From Acidobacteriota bacterium (GTDB lineage Bacteria > Acidobacteriota > Thermoanaerobaculia > Multivoradales > Multivoraceae): a stretch of DNA of 64,000 nucleotides. Positions 51,077-58,906 of this stretch are shown piece after piece. The stretch's first letter is position 1. Each line of letters begins with the position of its first letter. The position numbers were made by a program, and so were the translations under genes. Where the stretch lies: the NCBI GenBank assembly GCA_003388555.1, contig QQVD01000044.1:62001-126000 (forward strand). The letters run 5' to 3'. Below the pieces are notes generated by a model. The model did no database searches. It was not told the DNA's origin and saw nothing but the letters and a program-made list of their open reading frames with translations.

Positions 51077-52765
51077 ATGCCGACGCGAAGCGAAGCGATC
51101 GCACGGTTGACCGCCCCGGGTGAGCCGTTCGAGCTCGAGACGATCGAGCTCTACGGGCGGCCTTGCCGCTGGTTCAGGAACGGTCCGCAGACCCTGCGCG
51201 ACCTCTACGCCGAGAACCGCAGCGACGAGACCTTCCTGGTCTACGAGGACGAGCGCTACACGTTCGAGCAGGCGTGGGCGATGGCCAGCCGCATCGGCGA
51301 CCTGCTGGTGTACGAGCTCGGCGTGGTGCCGGGCGATCGGGTGGCGATCTCGATGCGCAACTACCCGGAGTGGATCTTCGCCTTCATGGCGACGACGTCG
51401 GTCGGGGCGATCGCGGTGGCGATGAACTCGCTGTGGCAGCCGGAGGAGATGGAGTACGGCCTGCGCGACAGCGGCGCCAAGGTGCTGTTCGCCGACCAGG
51501 AGCGGCTCGACCGCTTCGTGCAGATCGAGGGGGAGCTGGCTGTGCGCGTGGTCGCGGTGCGGCCGCGCGGCGCCCTGCCCGACGGCGCCAGAGAGCTCGG
51601 CGCGATGCTGGCGCGGCGGGCGCTGGAGGTGGGCGACAGCCCGGCGATGCCCGAGGTCGACGTCGCCCCCGAGGCCGACGCCACGATCCTCTACACCTCG
51701 GGCTCCACCGGCCATCCGAAGGGGGCGGTGAGCTGCCACCGCGCCATCCTCGCGGCGCTGCTCTCCTGGGAGCTCGACGGCCAGGCGAACCTGATCGAGA
51801 ACGAGATGGAGGAGCCGCAGCTCGGCCACCAGCTCGCCACGTTGCTGGCGGTGCCGCTCTTCCACGCCACCGGTTCGCACGCGGTCTATCTCGCGTCGTA
51901 CCGGTCGCAGCGCAAGATCGTCAGCATGTACAAGTGGGATCCGAGCCTCGCCGCGGAGCTGATCGAGCGCGAGAAGATCGTCAGCTTCGTGGCGCCGGCG
52001 GCGATGACTGGCGACCTCGTGCGGGTGGCCAGGGACTGCGGCCGCGACCTGAGCACGCTGCTCTCGGTCGGCGGCGGCGGTGCGCCCCGTGCCCCGGAGC
52101 AGGTGCGCCAGATCGAGCGCTCCTTCGCCAACGCCATGCCCGGCACCGGCTGGGGCATGACCGAGACCAACGCCATCGGCACCATCATCGGCGGCGAGCA
52201 GTACCTGGCGCGGCCGGCGAGCTCGGGCCGCTGCTCGGCGGTGCTCGAGATCCGCGTCGTCGACGAGCAGGGGCGCGAGCTGCCGTCCGGCCAGCGCGGC
52301 GAGCTGCAGGTGCGCGGCACCTCGATGATCCGCGGCTACTGGAACCGGCCCGACGCCGACGCCGAGACCTTCACCGACGGCGGCTGGCTGCGCACCGGCG
52401 ACGTCGCCTACCTCGACGACGAGGGCTACGTCTTCATCGTCGACCGGATCAAGGACCTGGTGATCCGCGGCGGCGAGAACATCGGCTGCGGCGAGGTCGA
52501 GGCGGCCCTGCTCGAGCACCCGGACGTGGTCGAGGCCTGCGTCTATTCGGTGCCCGACGAGCGGCTCGGCGAGGAGGTCGGCGCCAGCGTGCACTGCCGC
52601 GCCACGGTCGACGAGGACGAGCTGCGCGCCTTCCTCGCCGAGCGCATCGCCCGCTTCAAGATCCCGCGCTACCTGCGCTTCGAGCCGGCGCCGCTGCCGC
52701 GCACCGCCTCGGGCAAGATCCTCAAGCGGCAGATCCGTCAGGAGGCGCTCAGCTCGATCGGGTGA
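51077..52765 (+). CDS. AMP-forming acyl-CoA synthetase/ligase
   Basis: 562 residues. Adenylate-forming motifs: ILYTSGSTGHPKGA (P-loop), LFHATGSHAVY, TGWGMTETNAIG (A5), GGWLRTGDVAYLDDEGYVFIVDRIKDLVIRGGENI (A7/A8), and PRTASGKILKRQIRQ (A10 Lys). It would activate a carboxylic acid to its CoA thioester. The fatty or aromatic substrate is not determinable. The ATG at 51077 follows AGGAG; a long N-terminal frame upstream is not used. It is divergent from the Nif11-like gene and interrupts the purine genes. Confidence 0.9.
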   Translation: MPTRSEAIARLTAPGEPFELETIELYGRPCRWFRNGPQTLRDLYAENRSDETFLVYEDERYTFEQAWAMASRIGDLLVYELGVVPGDRVAISMRNYPEWIFAFMATTSVGAIAVAMNSLWQPEEMEYGLRDSGAKVLFADQERLDRFVQIEGELAVRVVAVRPRGALPDGARELGAMLARRALEVGDSPAMPEVDVAPEADATILYTSGSTGHPKGAVSCHRAILAALLSWELDGQANLIENEMEEPQLGHQLATLLAVPLFHATGSHAVYLASYRSQRKIVSMYKWDPSLAAELIEREKIVSFVAPAAMTGDLVRVARDCGRDLSTLLSVGGGGAPRAPEQVRQIERSFANAMPGTGWGMTETNAIGTIIGGEQYLARPASSGRCSAVLEIRVVDEQGRELPSGQRGELQVRGTSMIRGYWNRPDADAETFTDGGWLRTGDVAYLDDEGYVFIVDRIKDLVIRGGENIGCGEVEAALLEHPDVVEACVYSVPDERLGEEVGASVHCRATVDEDELRAFLAERIARFKIPRYLRFEPAPLPRTASGKILKRQIRQEALSSIG

Positions 52766-52954
52766 GGGTGCGGCGGACTGCGGCGCCTGCCCGAGGGAGG
52801 CCCGCGTCGGGCCGTCGCTCGCGCGAGCGGGCCCGTCCGGTCGAGAGGCCCTGGCGTCGCCGACGGCGTGCACAGCCTGTCGCGGTTTTGCCCGGGTCGA
52901 GGTTCCCAGTGGCGTCGATTCCTCTGGCCGTGGGTCGCACGGCGGCCTACCGGC

Positions 52955-53452
52955 TCAGTAGAGGATCTTGGCCTCGAACGTCTTCCACTCCTCGAAGACC
53001 CTCCTGGCGTCCTCGAGCGGCAGGTGCCGCGACGGCAGCTTCTGCTCGGCGAGGGGGCGTCGGAGCTGGCGGTACAGCTCGGCGTCGTCGAAGTCGATCG
53101 CCGCGGCGTCCTCGCTGGTGTTGGCGTAGACCAGGCGGTCGAGCCGAGCCCAGTAGATCGCGCCGAGGCACATCGGGCACGGCTCGCAGCTGGCGAAGAG
53201 GGTGCAGCCGCGCAGCTCGAAGGTGCCGAGGTGCCTGCAGGCGGAGCGGATCGCCTCGACCTCGGCGTGCGCCGACGGGTCGTTGGCCGAGGTCACCCGG
53301 TTGAAGCCCTCGCCGACGATCTCGCCGCGCCGCGCCACCACGGCGCCGAACGGCCCGCCGGCGCCGCGGCGCATGCCCTGGCGCGACAGGTCGACGGCGC
53401 GTTGCAGCAGCTCGCGGTCGTGCCGATCGGTCGTTTCTCTCTCGGTGCTCAT
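52955..53452 (-). CDS. guaD: guanine deaminase (CMP/dCMP-type, GuaD)
   Basis: 165 residues of the cytidine-deaminase fold, close in pattern to Bacillus GuaD. GGPFGAVV, SANDPSAHAEVEAIR (zinc His and catalytic Glu in HAE), SCEPCPMCLGAIYWARLDRLVYAN (PC-x2-C zinc ligands) and FDDAELYRQLRRPLAEQK are present. It converts guanine to xanthine, feeding XdhAB. It lies on the minus strand ~2.2 kb from xdhB and should complete the purine set. The ATG at 53452 was chosen as the start closest to the domain. Confidence 0.88.
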   Translation of the reverse strand: MSTERETTDRHDRELLQRAVDLSRQGMRRGAGGPFGAVVARRGEIVGEGFNRVTSANDPSAHAEVEAIRSACRHLGTFELRGCTLFASCEPCPMCLGAIYWARLDRLVYANTSEDAAAIDFDDAELYRQLRRPLAEQKLPSRHLPLEDARRVFEEWKTFEAKILY

Positions 53453-53602
53453 GTCGGATCGCTCGCTGGAGTCGAGTACCACCGCTCAGGCTCCGGGTGC
53501 AGGCGCCGGCGGCGCCGCCACCCGAGCTCGCTTCCCGTAGGATCGAAGGTGTGCCGGGTCGCCCGGCTGCGAGCCAAGGCAGAGCGAAGGAGGATGGACG
53601 CG

Positions 53603-53896
53603 ATGGGTTGTCTCTCGTGGTTGCTGGTCGGACTGGTCGCCGGAGGTCTCGCCAAGCTGGTCTTTCCCGGTCGCGATCCCGGCGGCTGCATCGTAACCGT
53701 CCTCATCGGCATCGCTGGCGCGGCGCTCGGCGGCTACATCGGTACCTTCGCCGGCCTCGGCTCGGTGCAGGGATTCGACCTGCGCAGCCTGCTCCTGGCG
53801 GTGGTCGGCTCGCTCGTCGTGCTGGCGATCTACCGGCTGGTGTTCGGCGAGCCCAAGGCGAAGAAGAAGTCGGCCGGGGAGCGCAACAAGGGCTGA
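53603..53896 (+). CDS. GlsB/YeaQ/YmgE-family small membrane protein
   Basis: 97 residues with three or four hydrophobic segments (CLSWLLVGLVAGGLAKLVFPG, GCIVTVLIGIAGAALGGYIGTF, LRSLLLAVVGSLVVLAIYRLVFG) and the family's FPGRDPGGCIVTVLIGI-type loop. The C-terminus is Lys-rich. Family members are stress-induced inner-membrane proteins of unclear function. AAGGAGG lies nine bases before this ATG. An ATG at 53594 lies directly against the Shine-Dalgarno and is therefore less likely. It is divergent from guaD. Confidence 0.85.
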   Translation: MGCLSWLLVGLVAGGLAKLVFPGRDPGGCIVTVLIGIAGAALGGYIGTFAGLGSVQGFDLRSLLLAVVGSLVVLAIYRLVFGEPKAKKKSAGERNKG

Positions 53897-53955
53897 CCCG
53901 CCGCCGGCTCCCGATCGGCTACGGACCGTGGGCGCGGGTGCCGACGGCCGGCGGC

Positions 53956-55437
53956 TCACCGGGCCGCGGCGAGCTCGACCACCACGTCGTAGTGGAAGCG
54001 CACGAAGCGGTAGAGCTCCTCCTCGAGGATGCGCTCCTGGTCGGAGTGGGCGCCGAAGCCCTTGGGGCCGTCCTCGACGTCGCGCACCGGGCCGATGCCG
54101 TAACTCTGGATGCCCCGAGCGCGCAGGAAGGCCATGTCGGTGGCGCCGGTCGACATCGACGGCAGGGTCGCGGTGTCGTAGTGCCGCGCCACCATGCGCT
54201 CGATGACCTCGAACGCCTCGGTGTTGAGGCGGGCGTCGCCGGAGCCGGGGCGGGTGGCGCGCTGACCGAGCGAGACCTCCACCGCGTCGTCGTCGATCAC
54301 CGCGCGGACCTGGTCGAGGAAGCTCTCGATCTCCTCGTCGGGCAGGGCGCGGGTGTCGACCGAGGCGCGCGCCTCGGAGGGGATCACGTTGATCCGGTAG
54401 CCGGCGTCGAGGATGGTGGGTGAGAGCGACGTGCGCAGCATCGAGGCGTGGTGCGGCTCGTGCTCGCGGAAGTGCTCGTCGGCCTCCGCGATGCGCTCCG
54501 GATCGAGCACCGAGCGGTAGCGCTCGGCCGCCTCCGGATCGCGCGCCTCGACCAGCTCGGCCATGCGCTGGAAGTAGGCCGAGGTGGTCTCGTTGAGGCG
54601 CATCGGTGACGGCCAGTCGGCGATCTTCGCCACCGCCTTGGAGAGGCGGGCCACCGGGTTGCTCTGCAGCGGCACCGAGCCGTGACCGGCGACGCCGCGG
54701 GCGACGAGCTCGATGCGGAAGGGGAGCTTCTCGAGCGTCTGCACCGAGGCGAAGGAGATCTCGCCGCCCGAGCGCAGCACCGAGCCGCCCTCGGCGATGG
54801 CGTACTCGGCCTCGATCTCGCTCCAGTGCTGCTCCACCATGAAGGCGATGCCGACGTGGGTGTTGCCCTCCTCGCCGGCCTCGGCGAGGAAGATCACGTC
54901 GCGATCCAGCGGCACCTGCTGGCGCTTCAGCTCGAGCAGGATCATGAGGCCCGCGACGACGTTGTCCTTGTCGTCGACGGTGCCGCGACCGTAGATGTGG
55001 CCGTCCTTGCGCTCGGCGCTGAAGGGCCCGGCCGCCGTCCACTTGGCGGGGTCGACGTTCACCGTGTCGGTGTGCGCCATCACCAGCAGCGGCTGTTTCT
55101 TCCCCGAGCCTTCGAGCCGCGCCACCAGGTTGGGACGGTTCTCCTCGAGCGCGAAGATCTTCACAGGGATCCCCTCGCTCTCGAGGACGGTGCGCAGGTA
55201 GTCGACCACCTCCTTCTCGCCGCCCGGCGGCACCAGCGGCGGCGAGGTGCTGTCGCGCTGCACGATGGCCTGGAAGTGCTCGAGGATCTCCGGCTCGAGT
55301 GCCTCCCAGTCGGGCTGGGCGACGAGGGGAGCCGAAGCGGCCAGCGCCGCAGCGGTGACGGCGAGGCCGGCGAGCCGTTCGAAAGAGAGACGCCTTCGTC
55401 GGCCGTGGCCACTGGAACCGGTACGTCGTTCAGGCAC
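53956..55437 (-). CDS. secreted M20-family metallopeptidase
   Basis: 493 residues. A leader with a basic start and a hydrophobic core (LAVTAAALAASAPLVAQ) precedes the catalytic core: LLVMAHTDTVNVDP (His/Asp metal ligands), GRGTVDDKDNVV (bridging Asp), FLAEAGEEGNTHVG (Glu-Glu catalytic pair) and a late GFGAHSDQERI (His ligand). The lid domain follows VARGVAGHGSVP. It would hydrolyse dipeptides or N-acyl amino acids in the periplasm. The GTG at 55437 is chosen because GAGGAGA precedes it by about 6 bases. Confidence 0.88.
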   Translation of the reverse strand: MPERRTGSSGHGRRRRLSFERLAGLAVTAAALAASAPLVAQPDWEALEPEILEHFQAIVQRDSTSPPLVPPGGEKEVVDYLRTVLESEGIPVKIFALEENRPNLVARLEGSGKKQPLLVMAHTDTVNVDPAKWTAAGPFSAERKDGHIYGRGTVDDKDNVVAGLMILLELKRQQVPLDRDVIFLAEAGEEGNTHVGIAFMVEQHWSEIEAEYAIAEGGSVLRSGGEISFASVQTLEKLPFRIELVARGVAGHGSVPLQSNPVARLSKAVAKIADWPSPMRLNETTSAYFQRMAELVEARDPEAAERYRSVLDPERIAEADEHFREHEPHHASMLRTSLSPTILDAGYRINVIPSEARASVDTRALPDEEIESFLDQVRAVIDDDAVEVSLGQRATRPGSGDARLNTEAFEVIERMVARHYDTATLPSMSTGATDMAFLRARGIQSYGIGPVRDVEDGPKGFGAHSDQERILEEELYRFVRFHYDVVVELAAAR

Positions 55438-55581
55438 TGGAATCTCCTCGCAGAGGCAACCAGCGCAGTCTAAACGCCGACTCCGCGAAGGTGCCGCTGA
55501 GTCGTCACACGCCGGTCTCTCCGAACGCACCGATCGCGAAGCGACCCGGCCTTCAGCCAAGCCCCTGGAGACGGCGACACC

Positions 55582-57330
55582 TCAGGGCGTGGTCGCGGAC
55601 CACGCCGAGGTGTCCGCGCTTTCAAAGCCGTCCTCGAAGATGGGCAGGTCGAGGAAGTCCTCCATCATCTCGACGTACAGGCACCAGGTGACCATCTGGC
55701 CGGTCTCGCCGCCCTCGACGTCGCGCGCGGTCAGGGTCCAGTCGCCGACGCCGGTCTGGCCGTTCCACGCGGTGAGCGAGCTGTTGGGCCGTACCCTGCC
55801 GCCGATCGTCGGCGTGCCGCCGGCGCACTGGTCCTCGACCGGGAGCGCGGCGTCGCGGTCGAAGGTGGCGAGCACGTTGTTGCCGCTGCAGCCGAAGGTC
55901 GAGGCGGGCACCCCGGGCCGGTCCATCAGCAGCGCCCGACGACCGTCGTGCTCGAGCTCGAGCACCAGGTCGCCGACCCAGGAGTGGGTGACGAAGACGC
56001 TCGCCTTGACGTCGATCACCCGGTGGCCGAGGAAGACCCCCGGGACGCTGGCGAAGCTCACCGTCTGCGACCAGCCGTCCGCGTCGTCGTCGGGGATGGC
56101 GGCGAACGGCGACTGGCAGGTCTTGAACTCCCAGCGCTCGTGGGCGCCGATGTCGCACTCGGCGCCGCCGAGCTCGCGGTCGAGCAGCCTCTGATCGATG
56201 AAGGTGCAGCTCGCGGTCGCTGCGTCGATCAGCGGCGAGTCCTCGCGTGGCGCCATGGTGGGCAGGCCGTTGCGCGAGCTGTTGTCGCGCAGCGGCTGCA
56301 GGCGCGGATCGCCGGTGCTGCCGCCGGTGTTGCACGAGCCGTCGCCGTCCCAGGAGGAGCTGGCGTTGCGCGGCGAGTCGCAGTCGCCGCCGACGTTCAG
56401 GGCGACGACCGAGCTGCGCAGCGGCGTCCCGTTGGCGACGCTGCTGCCGCGCACGTAGCCGCCGGTGCCGGAGGTCGGCGCGGTGTTGCCGACGATCGTG
56501 GCGTTCCCGACTCTGCCCTGGTCGGTGGGGCCGTAGAAGCCGCCGCCGTCCTCGCTCGCCTCGTTGCCGGTGATCGTCACGTCGAAGCCGTCGAACACTC
56601 CGGCCGAGTAGATGGCGCCGCCGAGGCGCGCCTGGTTGCCCTGGAAGAGGGACGTGTTGACGATCGTGTCGTTCGCGCCCGCGCCCTCGAGGCAGAGGGC
56701 GCCGCCCCGATCGGCCTGGTTGTCCTCGAAGGCGGTCGAGCTGAAGCCGCCGCCGAAGGCAGTTCCGGTGTAGACGGCGCCGCCGCAGCCGGTCGCCTGG
56801 TTCCAGGCGAAGCGCGCCCGGCCGACGGTCAACTGCGTGGTGACGCCGAGAGAGCCCATCGCGTGCACGGCGCCGCCGTCGCCGGTGACGTTGCCGTGGC
56901 GCAGCGTCATGTCGCTCAGGAAGACGGCGCCATTGACGCCGACGGTGAGGTGGCGGCCGTCTGCCACGCCAGGAGTCGCGGCCGCCTGCCAGATCGTGAC
57001 GTCGCGGCCGTTGCCCAGGATGGTGACGAACTTGTCGGTCACCACCCCCTGCTCGGTGTGCACGACCGGGAAGCCGATGTCGAGGAAGATCGAGTCGCCG
57101 TTGCTGGCCGCGGCCTCGGCGGCGGCGATGGTGGTGAAGTCGCAGCCCGAGGGGCACACGGTGAAGGTCGCCGCCGGCGCGGCGCCGGTCAGGGCGACAG
57201 CGAGGAGGGTCGTGAGCAACGTCACTCTCGAGAGTGGACGCCACCAAGGTGTCGTCGCCCCCGAGGCCGGTTCCCGTGACTCGCTCGCGACCGCGGGGAC
57301 GATTGGTGGGAGTTTGTTCTCGACTCGCAT
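55582..57330 (-). CDS. secreted polymorphic-type surface protein with P-domain-like region
   Basis: 582 residues with a long N-terminal leader (start ATG 57330, with GGGAGGT just before it) and a hydrophobic helix (VTLLTTLLAVALTGAAPA). A right-handed beta-helix region with pectin-lyase-like repeats follows (for example GGAVHAMG, GGAVYTGTAF, GGALCLEG, GGAIYSAG, GGGFYGP). Next comes a beta domain like the proprotein-convertase P-domain (HSWVGDLVLELEHDG, GVGDWTLTARD). The C-terminus ends in IFEDGFESADTSAWSATTP, a tail of the type seen on many exported proteins of such bacteria. It is probably exposed on the surface; function unknown. Confidence 0.75.
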   Translation of the reverse strand: MRVENKLPPIVPAVASESREPASGATTPWWRPLSRVTLLTTLLAVALTGAAPAATFTVCPSGCDFTTIAAAEAAASNGDSIFLDIGFPVVHTEQGVVTDKFVTILGNGRDVTIWQAAATPGVADGRHLTVGVNGAVFLSDMTLRHGNVTGDGGAVHAMGSLGVTTQLTVGRARFAWNQATGCGGAVYTGTAFGGGFSSTAFEDNQADRGGALCLEGAGANDTIVNTSLFQGNQARLGGAIYSAGVFDGFDVTITGNEASEDGGGFYGPTDQGRVGNATIVGNTAPTSGTGGYVRGSSVANGTPLRSSVVALNVGGDCDSPRNASSSWDGDGSCNTGGSTGDPRLQPLRDNSSRNGLPTMAPREDSPLIDAATASCTFIDQRLLDRELGGAECDIGAHERWEFKTCQSPFAAIPDDDADGWSQTVSFASVPGVFLGHRVIDVKASVFVTHSWVGDLVLELEHDGRRALLMDRPGVPASTFGCSGNNVLATFDRDAALPVEDQCAGGTPTIGGRVRPNSSLTAWNGQTGVGDWTLTARDVEGGETGQMVTWCLYVEMMEDFLDLPIFEDGFESADTSAWSATTP

Positions 57331-57588
57331 GCGGACCTCCCGGGACCAGCCTGTGCGGGCCGGCGGAGATCGCCGGTCCGCTCGGTCCACGTGAAGACGC
57401 CGCAGGGGCGGCCAAGGCGAAATCCGACGGGAGAGCCGGTCAGGAGGCGGAGGCCTGTGCGCGGCAGCCCGGCGGCTGCTCGACGGGACATCGATGCCGC
57501 GCAGGTGCGGACGACGAGACGGGTGCGAAGTCTTGGATCCGATGGAGCGGGTGGTGGAAACGATGCCTGGCGGACGCCCGCCAGCGGC

Positions 57589-58506
57589 TCAGTCCTCCAG
57601 ACCCCCGTCGAGCAGCTTGCCGTCCATGCCGGTGTTGAGGCGCGCCTCCTCGACCAGGCGGCGGGCCACCGGGCCGATCTCGTTGGGATCGGCGATCGGG
57701 TCGACGGTGGGGCCGCGGTTCCAGGCCTCGGCGACGGCGAGGAAGCGCCCCGAGGCCTCGAAGACGCGGCCGGTGACGTCGCGCGAGTCGCTGCTGCAGA
57801 GCCAGGTGACGATCGGCGCGATCCAGCGCGGCGAGCGCGCCTCGCGCAGCGCGTCGGTGATCTCGCCGGGCTGCAGGTCCTCGGTCATCCGGGTCAGCGC
57901 CCCGGGCGCGATGCAGTTGACGGTGACGCCGTAGCGCTTCAGCTCGCGCGCCGCGATGATGGTGAAGGCGGCGATGCCCGCCTTGGCGGCGCCGTAGTTG
58001 GTCTGGCCGACGTTGCCGTAGATGCCCGAGACCGACGAGGTGTTGACCAGGCGTGCGTCGGGGGTGCGGCCGGCCTTGCTCTCGGAGCGCCAGTAGGCGG
58101 CGGCGTGGTGGGCGGGGGCGAAGGTGCCCTTGAGGTGCACCCGGATCACCGCGTCCCACTCCGCCTCGGTCATGTTCACCAGCATGCGGTCGCGCAGGAT
58201 GCCGGCGTTGTTGACCAGCGCGTCGAGGCGGCCGAAGGTCTCGACCGCCTGCCGCACCATCTCGGCGGCGGCCTGGAAGTCGGAGACGTCGGCTCCGTTG
58301 GCGATGGCCTCACCGCCGGCGGCCCGGATCTCCTCGACCACCTGCTGCGCTGGCCCGCGGTCGGCGCCGACGCCGTCGCGGGCGCCGCCGAGATCGTTGA
58401 CCACCACCTTGGCTCCGTGTTCCGCCAGCATCAGGGCGTACTCGCGGCCGATGCCGCGGCCGGCGCCGGTGACGATCACCACCCGCTTCTCGCACAGTCG
58501 GGTCAT
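57589..58506 (-). CDS. short-chain dehydrogenase/reductase, MFE-2/FabG-like
   Basis: 305 residues. The Rossmann motif VIVTGAGRGIGREYAL, NDLGGARDGVG (a form typical of the dehydrogenase part of multifunctional beta-oxidation enzyme 2), LVNNAGILRD, NTSSVSGIYGNVGQTNYGAAKAGI (Ser, Tyr and Lys of the active site) and IAPGALTRM are all present. The extra C-terminal ~50 residues (LAVAEAWNRGPTVDPI) also fit that group. It would oxidise a 3-hydroxyacyl-CoA or reduce its ketone with NAD(P). The gene stands alone on the minus strand, with 361 bases upstream before the sensor kinase. Confidence 0.87.
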   Translation of the reverse strand: MTRLCEKRVVIVTGAGRGIGREYALMLAEHGAKVVVNDLGGARDGVGADRGPAQQVVEEIRAAGGEAIANGADVSDFQAAAEMVRQAVETFGRLDALVNNAGILRDRMLVNMTEAEWDAVIRVHLKGTFAPAHHAAAYWRSESKAGRTPDARLVNTSSVSGIYGNVGQTNYGAAKAGIAAFTIIAARELKRYGVTVNCIAPGALTRMTEDLQPGEITDALREARSPRWIAPIVTWLCSSDSRDVTGRVFEASGRFLAVAEAWNRGPTVDPIADPNEIGPVARRLVEEARLNTGMDGKLLDGGLED

Positions 58507-58784
58507 CGCAAGGTCCTCCTCTCGCTGGCTAGCCGCGCCCGATCATCGGATCGAGCGCCGTTGGCGGAGCCGGGACCACGGACGATCCAAAGCTCCGGCC
58601 GGTCGTTCCGGCCTCGGTCGCGGTGCGCGACGGCACAGGGGCTCCCCGAGGGTCGGATCAGTCTAGACGAGACGGTGGAGGTTCCCTCGGTTTCTGAGGC
58701 GAATCGAGGTCTGGTGGCGGCCTCTTTCGACATTTTTTTGGAAAATCGCGTCGACTTTCCGGAGGCCGTCCGTCTCTATAGAAC
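58507..58784. promoter_or_regulatory. upstream region of the SDR gene and of a putative plus-strand RNA
   Basis: No gene is seen here. It includes a plus-strand hairpin (GAGGTC/GGCCTC at 58706-58724) followed within 15 bases by a T7 run (58733-58739). It also includes TATAGA at 58777-58782, which could be the -10 box of an RNA promoter; a -35 box is not clear (TCGACT at 58751 is 20 bases away). Confidence 0.35.
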
Positions 58785-58785
58785 G

Positions 58786-58906
58786 AGAGCCGGGAGCCCA
58801 GCCGCCGCTCGCGCCCCAGCCAGTGGTCGCGCCCGGCGGCAGCAACCCGAGACTCGTGGGGGAAACCTCAGGGCGCTGCGCTTCCCGGTGCAGCGCCCTC
58901 TTTTTC
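58786..58906 (+). ncRNA. putative structured RNA ending in an intrinsic terminator
   Basis: The start is placed just after a TATAGA box (58777-58782). The predicted transcript folds with GAG (58787-58789) to CTC (58853-58855), GGG (58792-58794) to CCC (58846-58848) and GCCGCCG (58801-58807) to CGGCGGC (58834-58840). A perfect 10-bp terminator stem follows. The T tract is on the plus strand, whereas both adjacent genes are on the minus strand, so this would be an independent RNA. It matches no RNA family I can name (no SRP, 6S or known riboswitch core was seen). The call rests on structure alone. Confidence 0.45.

Noticed and set aside
51065-52873. Minus-strand frame of about 600 codons antisense to the acyl-CoA ligase
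   Set aside because: It is a composition shadow of the ligase gene, which carries all adenylation motifs.
58786-58906. Putative RNA considered as SRP RNA, 6S RNA or a known riboswitch
   Set aside because: The SRP GGAAGCAGCC core and riboswitch cores I know were not found, so only a generic structured RNA is claimed.
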